Origin: Sindora glabra | Taxonomy: Eukaryota > Streptophyta > Magnoliopsida > Fabales > Fabaceae | Length of the DNA: 64,000 nucleotides | Assembly (NCBI GenBank): GCA_020226215.1 | Contig: CM035233.1 | Coordinates: 9,672,001-9,736,000, forward strand | Direction: 5' to 3' | In this document: piece after piece, positions 38,026 to 49,667 of the stretch | Layout of the letters: the number at the start of each line of letters is the position of its first letter | Position numbering within the stretch: the stretch's first letter is position 1 | The notes under the pieces: model-generated | What the model saw: the letters and a program-made list of their open reading frames with translations, nothing else | What the model was told of the DNA's origin: nothing | Databases searched by the model: none | Translations under genes and position numbers: made by a program

Positions 38026-39346
38026 TAAGTTTTTTTTAAAAAAATTAGCTTTTACATAAATTTTTCAATGTTAAAACACTAGAAACACTATATAAGAAAT
38101 TTACCTTAAAAGCAATCTATTTTTATACAAGCAAATCAGAGAATTCAACAAGCCATCACAATTAAATTAGAAAATTATGTCAAAAATTAAAGAGATAGGG
38201 TTAAGAACATCAAATGCAAAGATTTACAATAGTTTAGCCTTGAAGATCCAACAATCCGAGGATTACATTTATCATGAGGCCTACTTGATTTGGATTTTTC
38301 AAATCCATTATCTATTTGAGTTTAATCCAGGCAATTGAAGAAACTTTTTTACAATATTTTCTTGATTACAAAGAAATTTTTTTTGAGTTTCCTTACTAAA
38401 AGCACACTGTAGCCAAAAGAGGTTTTATTCTTGAAAATTCTAGGGATATCTCACCCTAAAATACAATGAAAGAGTGTTTAATATAAAGAATTTCATCTCA
38501 CAAACTTTTAAAAGTTAAATACATAATAAAGAGGTAGAAGAAAAAAATTAAATCTAGAGGGTTTGATGAATTTTGATCATTAGAGAGCAAATAGTAAATG
38601 TTATTAAACTAATTTGAAATCATTTTCTTAGCTTTAAATAAGAGTTAGAACCCTTAAATGTCTATTAGACACATAAAAAAACTATTATAAATGTGTCAAT
38701 ACATGGGAAATTGCTTCGCAAAGTGATACCTCGTACTTGGATGTTTTGAATTTTCAATAAGGAAATCATTTTGCAAAGCCCTTTCAATTCCCCCCATATG
38801 GGAAAAACCTACTGGACTCATAAAAGTGCTTCCTAAAACAATCTTGTGAGGCAAATCTTAGTTTTGAAATAAGCCACTTGGAATCATTTTGTGAAATAAT
38901 TTTGGCCATCCAATAGCATTTAAAAGGACAACAGTGTTTCACAAAGTGATTCATCTACTTCTAAAATACCTCAAAATACAATTTTTGTTTCAAAAACATT
39001 TAAAACATTTTCAAACATAATTTAAATATTTCTAAATTGGTTTTGCATTTCAAATAAAACATTTTTGTTGAAAATTTTAGCAATAACTTTTTGATGACAT
39101 ATTTAAAACACTTTAATTTTTCAAAATATTTTCTCTTATTTTAATTTAATCCTTTTAAACCTAATTTTCTTTTTCATAATTGAACCTAGTTAAATGAGAA
39201 AAAAATCCTAATTAAGGGTTTTAAAAAATCTTCAAGCTTTATTCTAAGTCTGAAGCAACAAGTGCTCTTAAAAACACAAATAAGCAAATCAAAATATGTT
39301 ATTATCATCAAAATTAACATTTAAATAGGGCTAAGGCTAACAATAA
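38026..39346 (-). mobile_element. Possible SIRE/Maximus-like Copia LTR nested in the complex
   Basis: Read on the minus strand from 39346 it begins TGTTAGCCTTAGCCCTATTT, then AATTTTGATGATAATAACA, a start typical of SIRE-type LTRs. It also contains repeated words of the form TTCGCAAAGTGATTC (38713, 38768, 38885, 38937 on +). The other end and a target duplication could not be fixed. Confidence 0.4.
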
Positions 39347-39469
39347 CTAATGAGTTATTAATGGTAACTTTTAGATTTCACTTGAAAATTCAAATAGAAA
39401 TATAGAAATTACAAAATTACTATTTATAACACTCCTTTTTAATTTTAGAATTTCTTCACTTTTTAGACT

Positions 39470-40460
39470 TCACTTCATCTATAATCTTTGAACTTGAGGG
39501 AAATTTTCACAAATTTTGCATCATACTCTCTAACAACAAGGTTAATGATATTCCTACAATCATATTCATCATTTTGCATGAGACATTCCATTGTAATGCT
39601 TGATTTATACATCTTTACATTCTTATTTGAATTGTCATGATTACTTCAGTGTCTTTCTCCTAGTCCTTGAACATGATCTCTTCATCTTTAATGAGATAAA
39701 ACACATCATTAACATCAATAATTTCATCCATATAGAATTCATCAAGACTTGTCATTGGTCTAGTTTTTTCATGTGAACCTCTTTTAAAAAATGATGATAC
39801 TTTACAAGTTGGGGCTGAGAAATGTAATAGAATCTTCTCTTTTATAGATGGTATATTTTGGACTTCTTTAATTTGGTCTTCTTCTCCATCATTGGCTAAC
39901 CATGAACTTTGAATCTTTAAAGAGACTAGACAAATCATATGGTATTTCATCTTGAATCATTTCTTTTTTTCCAAAAAGATAATGAAAATCACAGACTATT
40001 TCTTCAACATTAGTCACAATAACATCTTCATCTTTTAAGAGAAGACAAATCATAGATCATCACATTTTGGACACATCTTGATTTTTCATACTTGATATCT
40101 TTCATAGGTAATGTAATCTTTTCATCCTCCTTAATGACACTAGATAGATCTTGAATCATTTCTTTGTTGAATTTTGCAATTCTCTATTCCTTCTTGGCCT
40201 TTAGATCTTTTTTTAAAATTTTTTTTAGTAAAAATTAGGTTTTGTTCTTCCTCAACCTCAAAGACATGGGATGAATGACTTTTTTGTTCTTTTTAGACTT
40301 CACGACCCCAGGTTGAGCCTTTGTATTTGTTATTCCTCCATAACCTCCAAGTCTTTTTCTATAAAAGCTAGAGCCTCTTTATATTTATCTACATTAGACT
40401 AATTATACTTTCTCTTTTTTTGGATTTTACAACTCTAAGTTGATTTTTTAACCTTATTAT
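39470..40460 (-). pseudogene. Unrecognised coding-like stretch on the minus strand
   Basis: The minus strand carries a longer-than-expected set of overlapping open segments: the 96-codon frame 39660-39950 (IKEVQNIPSIKEKILLHFSA…, MTSLDEFYMDEIIDVNDVFY), and flanking pieces such as VTNVEEIVCDFHYLFGKKEM and CRNIINLVVREYDAKFVKIS. They look like a decayed acidic/lysine-rich protein, perhaps a retroelement gag or a captured host fragment. I do not recognise the family. Confidence 0.35.
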
Positions 40461-40609
40461 TTATTGTTTTTCCTCTTTAGAAAACTTTCTGCATCTTTCC
40501 CCCAGCTTGTTTTATAGTGGTTGCATTAACTATAATCATAAGCATGAAATAATCAATATTCTAAGGAATAAAGTTAAAGGCTAATTAATCTATTTGCCTC
40601 CCCCTACCA

Positions 40610-41150
40610 AAGCATCCTTCGTTTAAGACAAAATAGCTTTATCATATGGTGGAGAGTAGTCTCTTTCTACTATCTCCTAAACACCTTACCTATTAAGCAA
40701 CATCTTTATATGAATGTACCAATTATCATAATTTTTTCTTTATTAGAAGAGAAATTGTATTTATCTCTACTCACTTTTGAACCATGCTCTAATGCCTCTT
40801 AATATGGTTATGGAGATTTGCATTGACAATAAGTTTGCTCTAGCACTTGTAAAGAATCTAATTTCATAATCGAAGCAAACATATCAACACAAAATATTAT
40901 TTTACTAGAAAGTGTATTGCTAGGAAGGAAGTACAGTTGAATTATGTGAAGATTCATGATTAAATTGCGGATATTTTAACAAAGCAATCTCATCATATGG
41001 TGGACAGTAGCCTGTCTCTACACTCTCATTGACACCTGGCCCATTAAACAACACCTACATATGAATGCATCAATTTTATAATTTTTTCTTATTAAAAGAG
41101 GAATTGTGTTCATTTCTTTATGCTTTCGAACCAAACTTTGATACACTTTA
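40610..41150 (+). repeat. Direct repeat pair (~175 bp) flanking the copia remnant
   Basis: 40615-40795 and 40978-41152 match: ATCATATGGTGGAGAGTAGT / ATCATATGGTGGACAGTAGC, TATATGAATGTACCAATT / CATATGAATGCATCAATT, and TTAGAAGAGAAATTGT / TTAAAAGAGGAATTGT. The unit covers the 3' end of pol and the sequence before the right LTR, so part of the element has been duplicated. Confidence 0.75.
40805..40990 (+). pseudogene. Ty1/copia RNase H / pol C-terminal remnant
   Basis: Translation gives MEICIDNKFALALVKNLI near 40815 (for DNKSALALAKNP) and, in another frame, CIARKEVQLNYVKIHD*IAD, then ILTKQ up to 40987. This is the conserved copia end (IARKEVQLEYVKTxDQVADIFTK). A frameshift and stops are present. 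Its place just upstream of the right ~200-bp repeat fits the pol-to-3'-LTR order on the + strand. Confidence 0.8.
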
Positions 41151-41359
41151 TTAGAGGACAAGGAATATTTAAGAGAGAACTCAAATTTGCTTCATTGAAA
41201 ATTACAAAAGATAGCTTAAAAGACACATCTATTTAATAAATCATTAAAAAAATAGAAAGATTATTAGACTTCATAACTAATGAGTTATTAATAGTAACTC
41301 TTAAACTTCACTCAAAAATCAAGAGATACATAAAAATTACAAAATTATTATTTCCAATA

Positions 41360-42151
41360 GCTAAAGCCATGGCGGAGATACTCATCTTGGAGGAAAGGAC
41401 TTCACTAACAAATTGGTCAGACATTTATCCATGAAATCTATTCAAAACGCAACAAGGACATAGTAATAATCTAGGAGGACTAAGAAAGTTAAGGAATGTG
41501 TGTGAAAAGGCCAAAAATACTGTCATTCAATCCTATAGCCACAATTGAAATTGATTTATTGGATAAAAATCTTGATTTCATCTCAACAATAGCTCATCCC
41601 ACCCTGAAGAATTGAATTATGATTTGATTGCAACTTATATGAAACTTGTGGAATACTGTTTGCAGAATGCTGAGATTTATAAAAGCGAAGTCAATAGTGT
41701 TTTTCAAGTTGGTGGATCGGCTAAAATTCCTAATGTGCAGTGGTTTTCGATCGCAAGAAGCTTTGGGAGGATATCTACCCTTATCAGCTTATTGCATATG
41801 GAACAACTATATAGGTTGTTCTCAAGAGGGGACAACGGTCTTCCGAACTTTCCAGCTCTCACGACACATGATATTGTTCCCTGTAGCATTAGAGTAGTCA
41901 TGAATGTAATAATTCCAAGGAACACTGCAATTCCTAACCGAGCGATGCATATTATGATAACCTCCCATAACCTCCAAGCTAGTGTGACGTTTCAGTTGTT
42001 TGAATGTGGAGCGCCATACCTCATTGGTACCTTCTATGCCCTAAGCCTTTCACCAGCTCCATTAGGTTACACTAAAGTCAAGCTTATCTTAAAAAATTAA
42101 TGCTAATGGTATCTTTAGGTTAAAGCTGAGGACATGACTTATGGGCGGCTG

Positions 42152-42209
<58 letters not shown>

Positions 42210-42597
42210 GAACTAGTTGTTTATGACATGAGAAAACTTTCTGATGAAAAGATTAGGAAAATAATTCAGGAGGCAATATATTATGGGTTCGTGGATGAGC
42301 AGCTCGCAGTTAATACTGAGGCCATGATTACTTTGGAAGAATACACACTTAATCTTATTAACCACATCGAAATAAAATATGGATATTGATCTCCAGTCTA
42401 ATCATAGGATTCAATTAGTCATTGATTGGGCGCTTGACTGACTAAAAGCGAATAGGCTAGCCATGATAGGAAAGCATGACCAGAAAATGCAAAAGCTTCA
42501 AGCTCTTTATGATGAGATAGCTGCTCCCAACGAGGTGAATGGATTTGCCTTAGATGGTCTCATTGAGTATCCTGTTGACCCAGAAAGAAAAGAATGA
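41360..42597 (+). pseudogene. Hsp70 pseudogene, 3' part (end of ATPase domain, substrate-binding domain, lid)
   Basis: Resumes exactly where the 5' part stops: GDTHLGGKDFTNKLVRH at 41374-41425 (for GDTHLGGEDFDNRLVNH), then LGGLRKLRNVCEKAKN, HPEELNYDLI (41605), VEYCLQNAEIYKSEV, and VFQVGGSAKIPNVQ (41700-41741, for VVLVGGSTRIPKVQ). Then MNVIIPRNTAIPNRAM (41900-41945), LFECGAP…GTFYALSLSPAPLGYTKV (for the GIPPAPRGVP region), KLSDEKIRKIIQEA after 42230, and LKANRLAMIGKHDQKMQKLQ…YDEI near 42445-42520, to a stop at 42597. The 162-codon open frame 41612-42100 is one surviving piece. The segment between VQ and the SBD is replaced by unrelated codons (frameshift/deletion), and a TA tract sits in the linker to the lid. 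Confidence 0.92.
42154..42206. repeat. (AT)26 microsatellite inside the Hsp70 pseudogene
   Basis: Uninterrupted AT run between the substrate-binding domain and the lid coding segments, directly after AEDMTYGRLL. Confidence 0.97.
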
Positions 42598-42884
42598 TAT
42601 TTGGTTGATAGTTATAGTTACGAAGAAACTTAGGAAACCCAAACTTATAATTTGTACAGAATGTGTTTGCTGTATCAATTTGATTTTTTGTAAAGCTTCT
42701 TGTTGATATTGCTTTCTCGAGGATACTGTCAGTTTTGTTGCTGGTGAATCACCTGGATTTCCTTTGGTACTTTTAGCGTTACTGCATTCATTTCGCAATT
42801 TCCTGGCTTTGTATTACTACACACTGCCTTTATTTGCTTCTTTTCATAAGGAAGATACGGAAGTGTGAATCCAGAGTATATGTT

Positions 42885-43345
42885 TTTATTAGAATAATTA
42901 ATGGAATGCTAACTCTGGATAATTGCTTCTTTCAATTTTTAAGACAACATTTTTTACTTCTTGTTAATTAATTTAATTTGTTAATAAGTATCATAACAAA
43001 CTAATAAAGTAATTTGCAAATTTGTAATAATATTTCAATAGCTACATGAAATAGAGAAAGTATTTGGTCGATTTTACAGTGAAAGAGAAAATGCAGTAGC
43101 CGGGTGAAAGAGAATAGGGTTCAAGTGGGCATATATCTTCCGTAAGTGTGTTAGAATATCTAAAATGCTTCTTAAAAAAAATTCATAATTAAAATCTATG
43201 CTTACACTACTAAATTTGAAATAATTGTTTTTATAAATCTTATTTTTGTAGGGAAATATAATTCATTACGAATATTGCAATTTGCCCGAAATCTGAGATT
43301 CTTATGCGAGGTTGTCCGGAAGAGTGGGAGGAGGAGCAAGAATTT
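42885..43345 (+). repeat. Dispersed segment A, copy 3, with an exon-like stretch
   Basis: Third copy of segment A (compare 3320-4700 and 28845-29340), the least decayed at its right end. There, TTTTTGTAG followed by about 105 bp and then GTAAAAATC has the look of a 3' splice site, exon and 5' splice site (43243-43362); one frame reads ILMRGCPEEWEEEQEFVVFK. Copy 1 has the same stretch, degraded. The protein family is unknown to me. Confidence 0.6.
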
Positions 43346-43364
43346 GTCGTATTTAAGGTAAAAA

Positions 43365-46300
43365 TCATAGTCTCCCTACTGCACTCTGCATTACTATGAT
43401 ATTTAAAAAATATTGTGTTATTTTTATTTTGTAGAATGTAATGTATTTTTTCTTAAAAAAAATAAGTATTTTCAAATTACATATTTTTTATGCATCAATT
43501 ATAATTATAATAGATAACTACATGATAAAAGAGAATCTGGGTTTGAGATAAAGAATTTAAAATAATTATTAATTATACATGAATTTAAAACTTTATTTAT
43601 TTGGTGATTAGGTGTGATTTGTGACTTAATTTCAAGGTTTATATCTTTTTTATTTTTAATCTTTTTTATCATTTTCCAAAATTTTTGTGGAGGTACCATG
43701 ATGAGATGAATTTCAGCCCCCATAATTAGATATGGGACAAGTACATATTTTATTTACAGTAAGAGAGTATAAGATTAGAGAAGATTGATTTAAAACTATC
43801 TTATTAATAATGATTGGTCACCAGCTCAAGTGTTTATTTTTTATTATTCCAAATAATTAATTAAAATATCACGTGACTAAGGAACTTTCCACTAATCGAT
43901 TTTATTTTATTTTTATTTTAACGCTTATCGCAATTTTCAATAATTGAAATATTTATCACGTAATATCTATATAATTTCTTGATTTTTAAAATTTAATATT
44001 TAAAATCACAAATATAGAAGAAGATAATATAAATTGACGCGTCTACTATAGCATGTTGTCAAACCAGGATCAAAATAATTTTCATAATTTTATGTTTTGG
44101 AAAAAAAGTTTTCCGATAAGAAATTTTCAGATAGGAATCGTTAAAATTATTAAAAAAATATAATTATTTTATAAAAATAATCCCAACTACCTCATTTACA
44201 ACACGTAAATAAAAAATATTAAAACTGAAATTTCTATTACATTGAAATGAACATTATTTAATTTAAGTAGACTGCCTTTTTAAATTTGTAAAGAAATTAT
44301 GATATTTTAATCATATATATTTGATTTATTATAATTTTATATTATATTTTTAAAACGAGTCATCAATCTCTTTATTTCACTTTAATTTTATCTTAATAGA
44401 AATAATAAATACAAAAAATTAAATTTTATTTTTGTGCCACCACTCAATAAAAAATTATTTAAATTCTAAGTTTTAGATATTTTTATCTCCAAATGCTCTA
44501 TATAATTTATTAAAATAATATTAATGATAAAATATATTATGTTTTGTTCATTCAATAAAAATTATTTTGATTTTAATTTTTAAACATTTTCATTCAAAAA
44601 TAAGTTATGACTTTATTACCAAAGGTTTTATTCAATGATATTAATTAATTACACATTTTATTTTTCAACTATAATAATTCATATTGAAAATAAATTATAA
44701 ATTAAGCATCATATTTTTATTAAAAAAGCTTCCTATCAAGGAAATTATGAAACACGAATTCTTACATGCATAAAAGAAAGATATCTAGACAATTTTAAAA
44801 ATTATCTCAATTATCACACCTCTTACATGTAATCAAAGATTTTTATTGATAAATAATATCTAATAAAATATTTTAAATAATATTAATGATTTATTCATTT
44901 AATTTTACTTATTTGATTATAATAATATTATAGGTTATAAATATTGACCGGTAGTCTCATTCATTCCTGGCAAAGCACTTTCCATCGTATTCTTTTATTG
45001 CGTATGAATGGATGCGTAAAAATTTTGTGTCGTTATTTTTCATTGCTCAAATTTTTAATAACAACAATTTATTGAAAATTATACTTAAATATTTTTTATA
45101 AATTGATTGACAAATTATTTTTAACCTAACGAAATTTTATGATTGTGATAATTATTTGTATTAAATTATAAAAAATTTATTTCAATTTCAAAAAATATAT
45201 TTAATGATTATCATGCAATAATTGATATAAATAAAAATTATATATAATTAAGGTTTTTTTTGTAATAATGGTTATTTACTGCTTCCATCATTTGCAGAAT
45301 CTTATCGTGTAATTAGGAAGCACAATTACTTCTCATCATTGAATTTTACATTTAAGGCGCTCACTAAAAATTTAGTACAAATGTGTTCAGTTAGTGGTTC
45401 TAATTGAAAATTAAAACATCAAATGTAAGAATAATATATTTGAAATAATTTATTCATGCTATAATGTTTAATATTCTCTTATATTTTAACGTGAAAGTGA
45501 TTTTTAAAATTTTGTTTTCTATTCTCTTATCTAATTTATATCATTGTTCATTTAATTTGATACGAGGATAAAATATATAACAACATATAATTATCAAGGA
45601 TAATCTTTAAAGTAGCATCTTATTTGTGAACCAAGGCTTTAAAGTTTCATAGAATAATTTTTTCCTTTTTATTTCAAAAATAGGAATGAGATTATATGTT
45701 TTTATGATTTAACTATTATAGATTTTCTCTTTAACATCACCACATTTATGTAGATGAAAGTGAAAACTAATGTATAAAATAGCTTGGTGATATTTTGAAA
45801 ATAAGTGCAACTTATTATGTTAGTTAGAATAATAAGCTAACATTATAAAACTTTATTTTCTAATTGGAAATGAAGAATCAAACATAGGGAAATTTAAGAT
45901 AATAGTTATACATTAAATTGACGTTGAATATGAATAACAAATTGATTTTTAATTAATTATTATCTAAATAAATATCATATGAAATATTAGATGTTGATTG
46001 TACATTAAATCAAGGACTAAAGGAATGTCAACAATTAATTAATGTTTATATTTATGGTGATATTGAAAACTATAAAGTACATTTGAATTTTAAACATTGG
46101 TTTCATATGAAACCAATATTTAAAGAAATGTCAACAATTAATTAATGATTGTATATACAATTTTATTAGAAATTATAAAGAATATTGGTGTTTTAAATAT
46201 TGGTTCTACTTGAAAACTGATGTCTAAAGATTATTTAGAACTAATTAATATTTGCATTTACAATATTATTGGAAACTATAATGATTATTTATATTTAAAA

Positions 46301-46550
46301 AATTTGTTCATTTAAAATACACTATGGCATCCACAAAGTGAACAATTGTAATACCAGTTGCTCAAGTAACCAACATCTAAAAATTATATTAACAAACTCA
46401 ACATGAAATTTTCATTTTTAAAACATCAATTAAATGTTAATAACTAAAGTATAATATGCTATATTGCTTATAAATTATGCTCCACTTTCTATTTGAAATA
46501 TTTTTGTAATGCCTTAATCTCCATTATTTAATTCTAATATTTGGATTTTG
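43365..46550. other. AT-rich intergenic spacer
   Basis: No gene, RNA or transposon landmark recognised. Frequent stops in all frames. Confidence 0.55.
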
Positions 46551-46559
46551 ATTCAAAGA

Positions 46560-47640
46560 TTTACTTATCATGCCTTTCTTGCATAGCCACAAATATCTAC
46601 GTGATTACAATCATTCCATATATGTAAGCACCACAAATCCACATAATAGGTAAGTTGACACCATTACCATGCCACCATTGCATGGTCTCACTGTATATTT
46701 ATCAATAGTTCATATATATATATATGTATTTCCCATTTTGAGAAACATACAAAATAATTCCATCACACTAACATGAGTCTATCAAATGAGTAAATAACAA
46801 TTTCTTGTTCATAAAGATGTAAGTGGTACAGGTAAATGAATATTTATATACACACATACTTGCATACATACATATATATTCTTACAAAAATATAAATTTA
46901 AGGATTTTATATTTAAGTAAGATATATACTTACTTTAAAGTACCATTTTTCTTTTTAAATTTTCAATGCATTCAAAATTATCAACTTTTCTAGCTACTCA
47001 TCAATGTACAATGATGAATCATGAATAAACACAAGCTATTCATTCCTTTTCCTTTAACTCTTTATCTAAATACTATACAATGCATTCTAACAACTAAATC
47101 ACAATTTCCTTTATTTTTTCCAAACTATTTTCAAAAGTAAGAAACTTTTACCAAGGTTAGGATTTTTAAATTAAGCATCAAAATACACAAAATATTAAAG
47201 TTTTATGATTTAGATGGCTTACCTCTTCTCAAGGAGGTTGGCTAAAACTTAATGGTGGTCAGAATATACTAGATCTTTGGCAAGGAAAAAAGGTTGAATG
47301 ACCTTGTTTAGTTGTTATTTCCAGATGCATTTTGGTGACTTTTTTCAACATCCATAAGTTATTGTTGGCTAAGAACTCACCAAAGAGAGGTGGCATAACA
47401 CTAGCTGAGGGCGACACATGTAAGAAAGGGAAAATGAGAAAAAGAGACAAAAAGAAGAGAGATGAAGAGTGAAGGAGCGGTGAAAAATAAATAGTAAAAA
47501 GAGATAAAGAGGTGATGGCAATCATAGGGTGTTTTAGGTGAATTATAGGCTCTTGATGTTTTAGATCTCAGCCGATCATTTGTTAAAATAAAAAAGAAGA
47601 CTTGATGAAATATTATGTGTGATGAGGGCATAATAGTCAA
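46560..47640 (-). mobile_element. LTR-like block, Tekay/Del chromovirus style
   Basis: On the minus strand it begins TGACTATTATGCCCTCATC (from 47640), passes a TCTCTCTTC-rich leader (47430-47500), then GAAGAGGTAAGCCATC (47210-47226) resembling a 5' splice site, and later GGTGGCATGGTAATGG (46665-46680). The + strand LTR at 48156-50386 has the same order of landmarks. The small minus-strand open frames here (47259-47640) are parts of this leader, not genes. The inner end is not fixed. Confidence 0.4.
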
Positions 47641-48150
47641 AATAAATTATAATCTTAACTACTTATTCTTCATAAACACTTTATTTTTATTAAATCCCAT
47701 CCACTTATTTCTATTTTCATCATTTTCCTTTTTCTTTTTCTTTTCTTATTACTATCAAAACAATTCAACAAACTTAAGGGTTCAAAATAAGTGCCCTAAA
47801 ATTTTATACATTTGAATAAAATCATTTACTAAATCTTGCGCAAATACTTTTATAAATCCCCACATTTGTAGAATTTTACATATTCCTAATCATGTAAAAG
47901 AGAAATCATAAAAATTATTGAAGATAACTTTAAATGATACATTAGTTAAATAGATAAACAAATAAAATTATGTTATAACTTGATAAAATTGACTAAATTT
48001 TATTCATAAGGCATAATAAATATTGAATAAATAATTGGGTACTCAAAATAATTATTTTATTTTCAAAAATTACCAAAATGGGATAATTTAAATAATATAA
48101 TTGATTTAAATAAAGTACTTTGGAACTTTTAGATTTAAAGAAATTGCTAA
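47641..48150. other. Spacer between two LTR blocks
   Basis: Pyrimidine-rich at 47690-47760, then AT-rich. No gene seen. Confidence 0.45.
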
Positions 48151-48569
48151 AATAGTGTGGCATTACATCTCATCCTCTTCCTCAACCCACATACTCTAAA
48201 TCCTAACGTTCCATTTCTAAAGAAGAGCACCTATACTTTTTCTACAATCTCATCTCACCAAAAGTCTCAATCCTTTTCAACCACCAATTATATTCTCTTT
48301 CTTGAAGCATTGTAAGTATCACTTTTTCTAAATCTCATGTTAAAATCCATTACTTTGCTTAAATTTGATCTATTATAAGGTTTTAAGGGAATATATGTAA
48401 AATGTTGATCTAAGCTTTGAAATTGATGTTTTATTCATGGATCTTGTTGTTTTGGAGTATTGATTATAAGTTTTGATATTTAGTTATAAGATTATATGTT
48501 AAGAATGAGATTTAGAGGTTATTTATGGTAGATAAACAATGATTTCATAAAGAAATCTAAAAATTACAA

Positions 48570-48792
48570 AGCTTTAATTGACTATATAGTCAACTATAAC
48601 CTAAAAATTTACTTTCTAACAGCCTATAGTCCACTCTATAGTCGAGTAACTCAAGGATTTATTTTTTGATAGCTTATAATTCACTATATAGTCAATATAA
48701 CTAGTCCATAACTAACTATATAATCAATTATAAACCAAAGATTTGCTCCATAACAGCCTATAGTGAACCATATAGTTAACTATGACTTGTGT
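48570..48792. repeat. Palindromic subrepeats in the LTR
   Basis: About four units built on ACTATATAGTCAACTATA, with CAGCCTATAGT and ACCTAAAAATTTAC spacers (48577, 48635, 48690, 48755). Such imperfect-palindrome subrepeats are a common feature of long chromovirus LTRs. Confidence 0.7.
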
Positions 48793-49369
48793 ACTTTTGT
48801 TATTGACCATTTGTAAAGTGTTGTAGAGTATGATTAGACTCTTGATGATAATATAATGTTATTATATATTAGATGATAGTGAATAGGTAATATGAGGCCA
48901 TGCAAAGGGGCATGGTGATATTCCTATAATTTTAAAGCATTTCAAGGATAATTTCTTTATGATAATTGTACCTTATTATTCATGAAAAAACTATAGATAG
49001 CATCAATATGAATGATTAAGAACAATATAAGTGCTTGAATATGTTTGTGTTTATAAAAGAAAAGAGGATATATATAATTAGATTTTACTAGGCTAAGTAA
49101 AATTAAAATTTTGGATCTTAGCCTTGCATTCAAATTGAAGAGTTGCCTAATGCTTTTGTATGTGTATATACATATATACATGTATGTGTGTCTGTGTGAA
49201 TGCCTATATTATGAAATTAGATTTGAAGTATTGAATGAAGTACTATTGTTATTATGATATGCTTGATCATTTTTAATCATTACTTAACATTAAATGTTAT
49301 ATCCATATAATATAGGAATTTAAATGATTTATTTAGATCAGTAAATTGATTGAGGCCCTTGCTCGCATT

Positions 49370-49371
<2 letters not shown>

Positions 49372-49450
<79 letters not shown>
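49372..49450. repeat. (AT)39 microsatellite followed by GTT/ATT triplets
   Basis: Uninterrupted AT run of about 79 bp, then (GTT)4 and (ATT)4. It lies within the solo LTR. Confidence 0.97.
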
Positions 49451-49461
<11 letters not shown>

Positions 49462-49667
49462 TATTATTATGATAAAAATAATGGAAGTGCTAGTTGAGGC
49501 ACTTATGTGTATTGTGATAGACTATGCAATTAATGAGCTTTGATAATATTGGAATGTTAAAATACTTATTGTGACTTTATGCATTGGATCCATGAACCCA
49601 TCTATAAAGCGATAAAGCAAATTCTAAATGGATAAAAATAAAGTTTGTAAGGAGATGAGGATGTCCA

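Larger units (their letters stand above)
37828..41359 (+). mobile_element. Retroelement complex inserted in the Hsp70 pseudogene
   Basis: Bounded by GCTAAAG on both sides (37821-37827 and 41360-41366). Removing it restores the Hsp70 reading IIAKA-MAGDTHLGG, so it is an insertion. Its two ends are ~200-bp direct repeats (37828-37985 and 41157-41359: GAAGGGGAATATTT / GACAAGGAATATTT, then TTATAACTAATGAATTATTG / TCATAACTAATGAGTTATTA), as expected for short LTRs, with a third partial copy at 39347-39436. A Ty1/copia RNase H remnant precedes the right repeat. The termini are not TG…CA, and a second block on the minus strand appears nested inside. Confidence 0.75.

Noticed and set aside
41704..41925. 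Minus-strand 73-codon open frame
   Set aside because: Antisense shadow of the Hsp70 pseudogene, whose + strand translation matches a known family.
47259..47640. Two serine/leucine/phenylalanine-rich minus-strand open frames as secreted peptides
   Set aside because: They lie in the pyrimidine-rich leader of an LTR-like block; the hydrophobic runs come from TTC/CTC composition.
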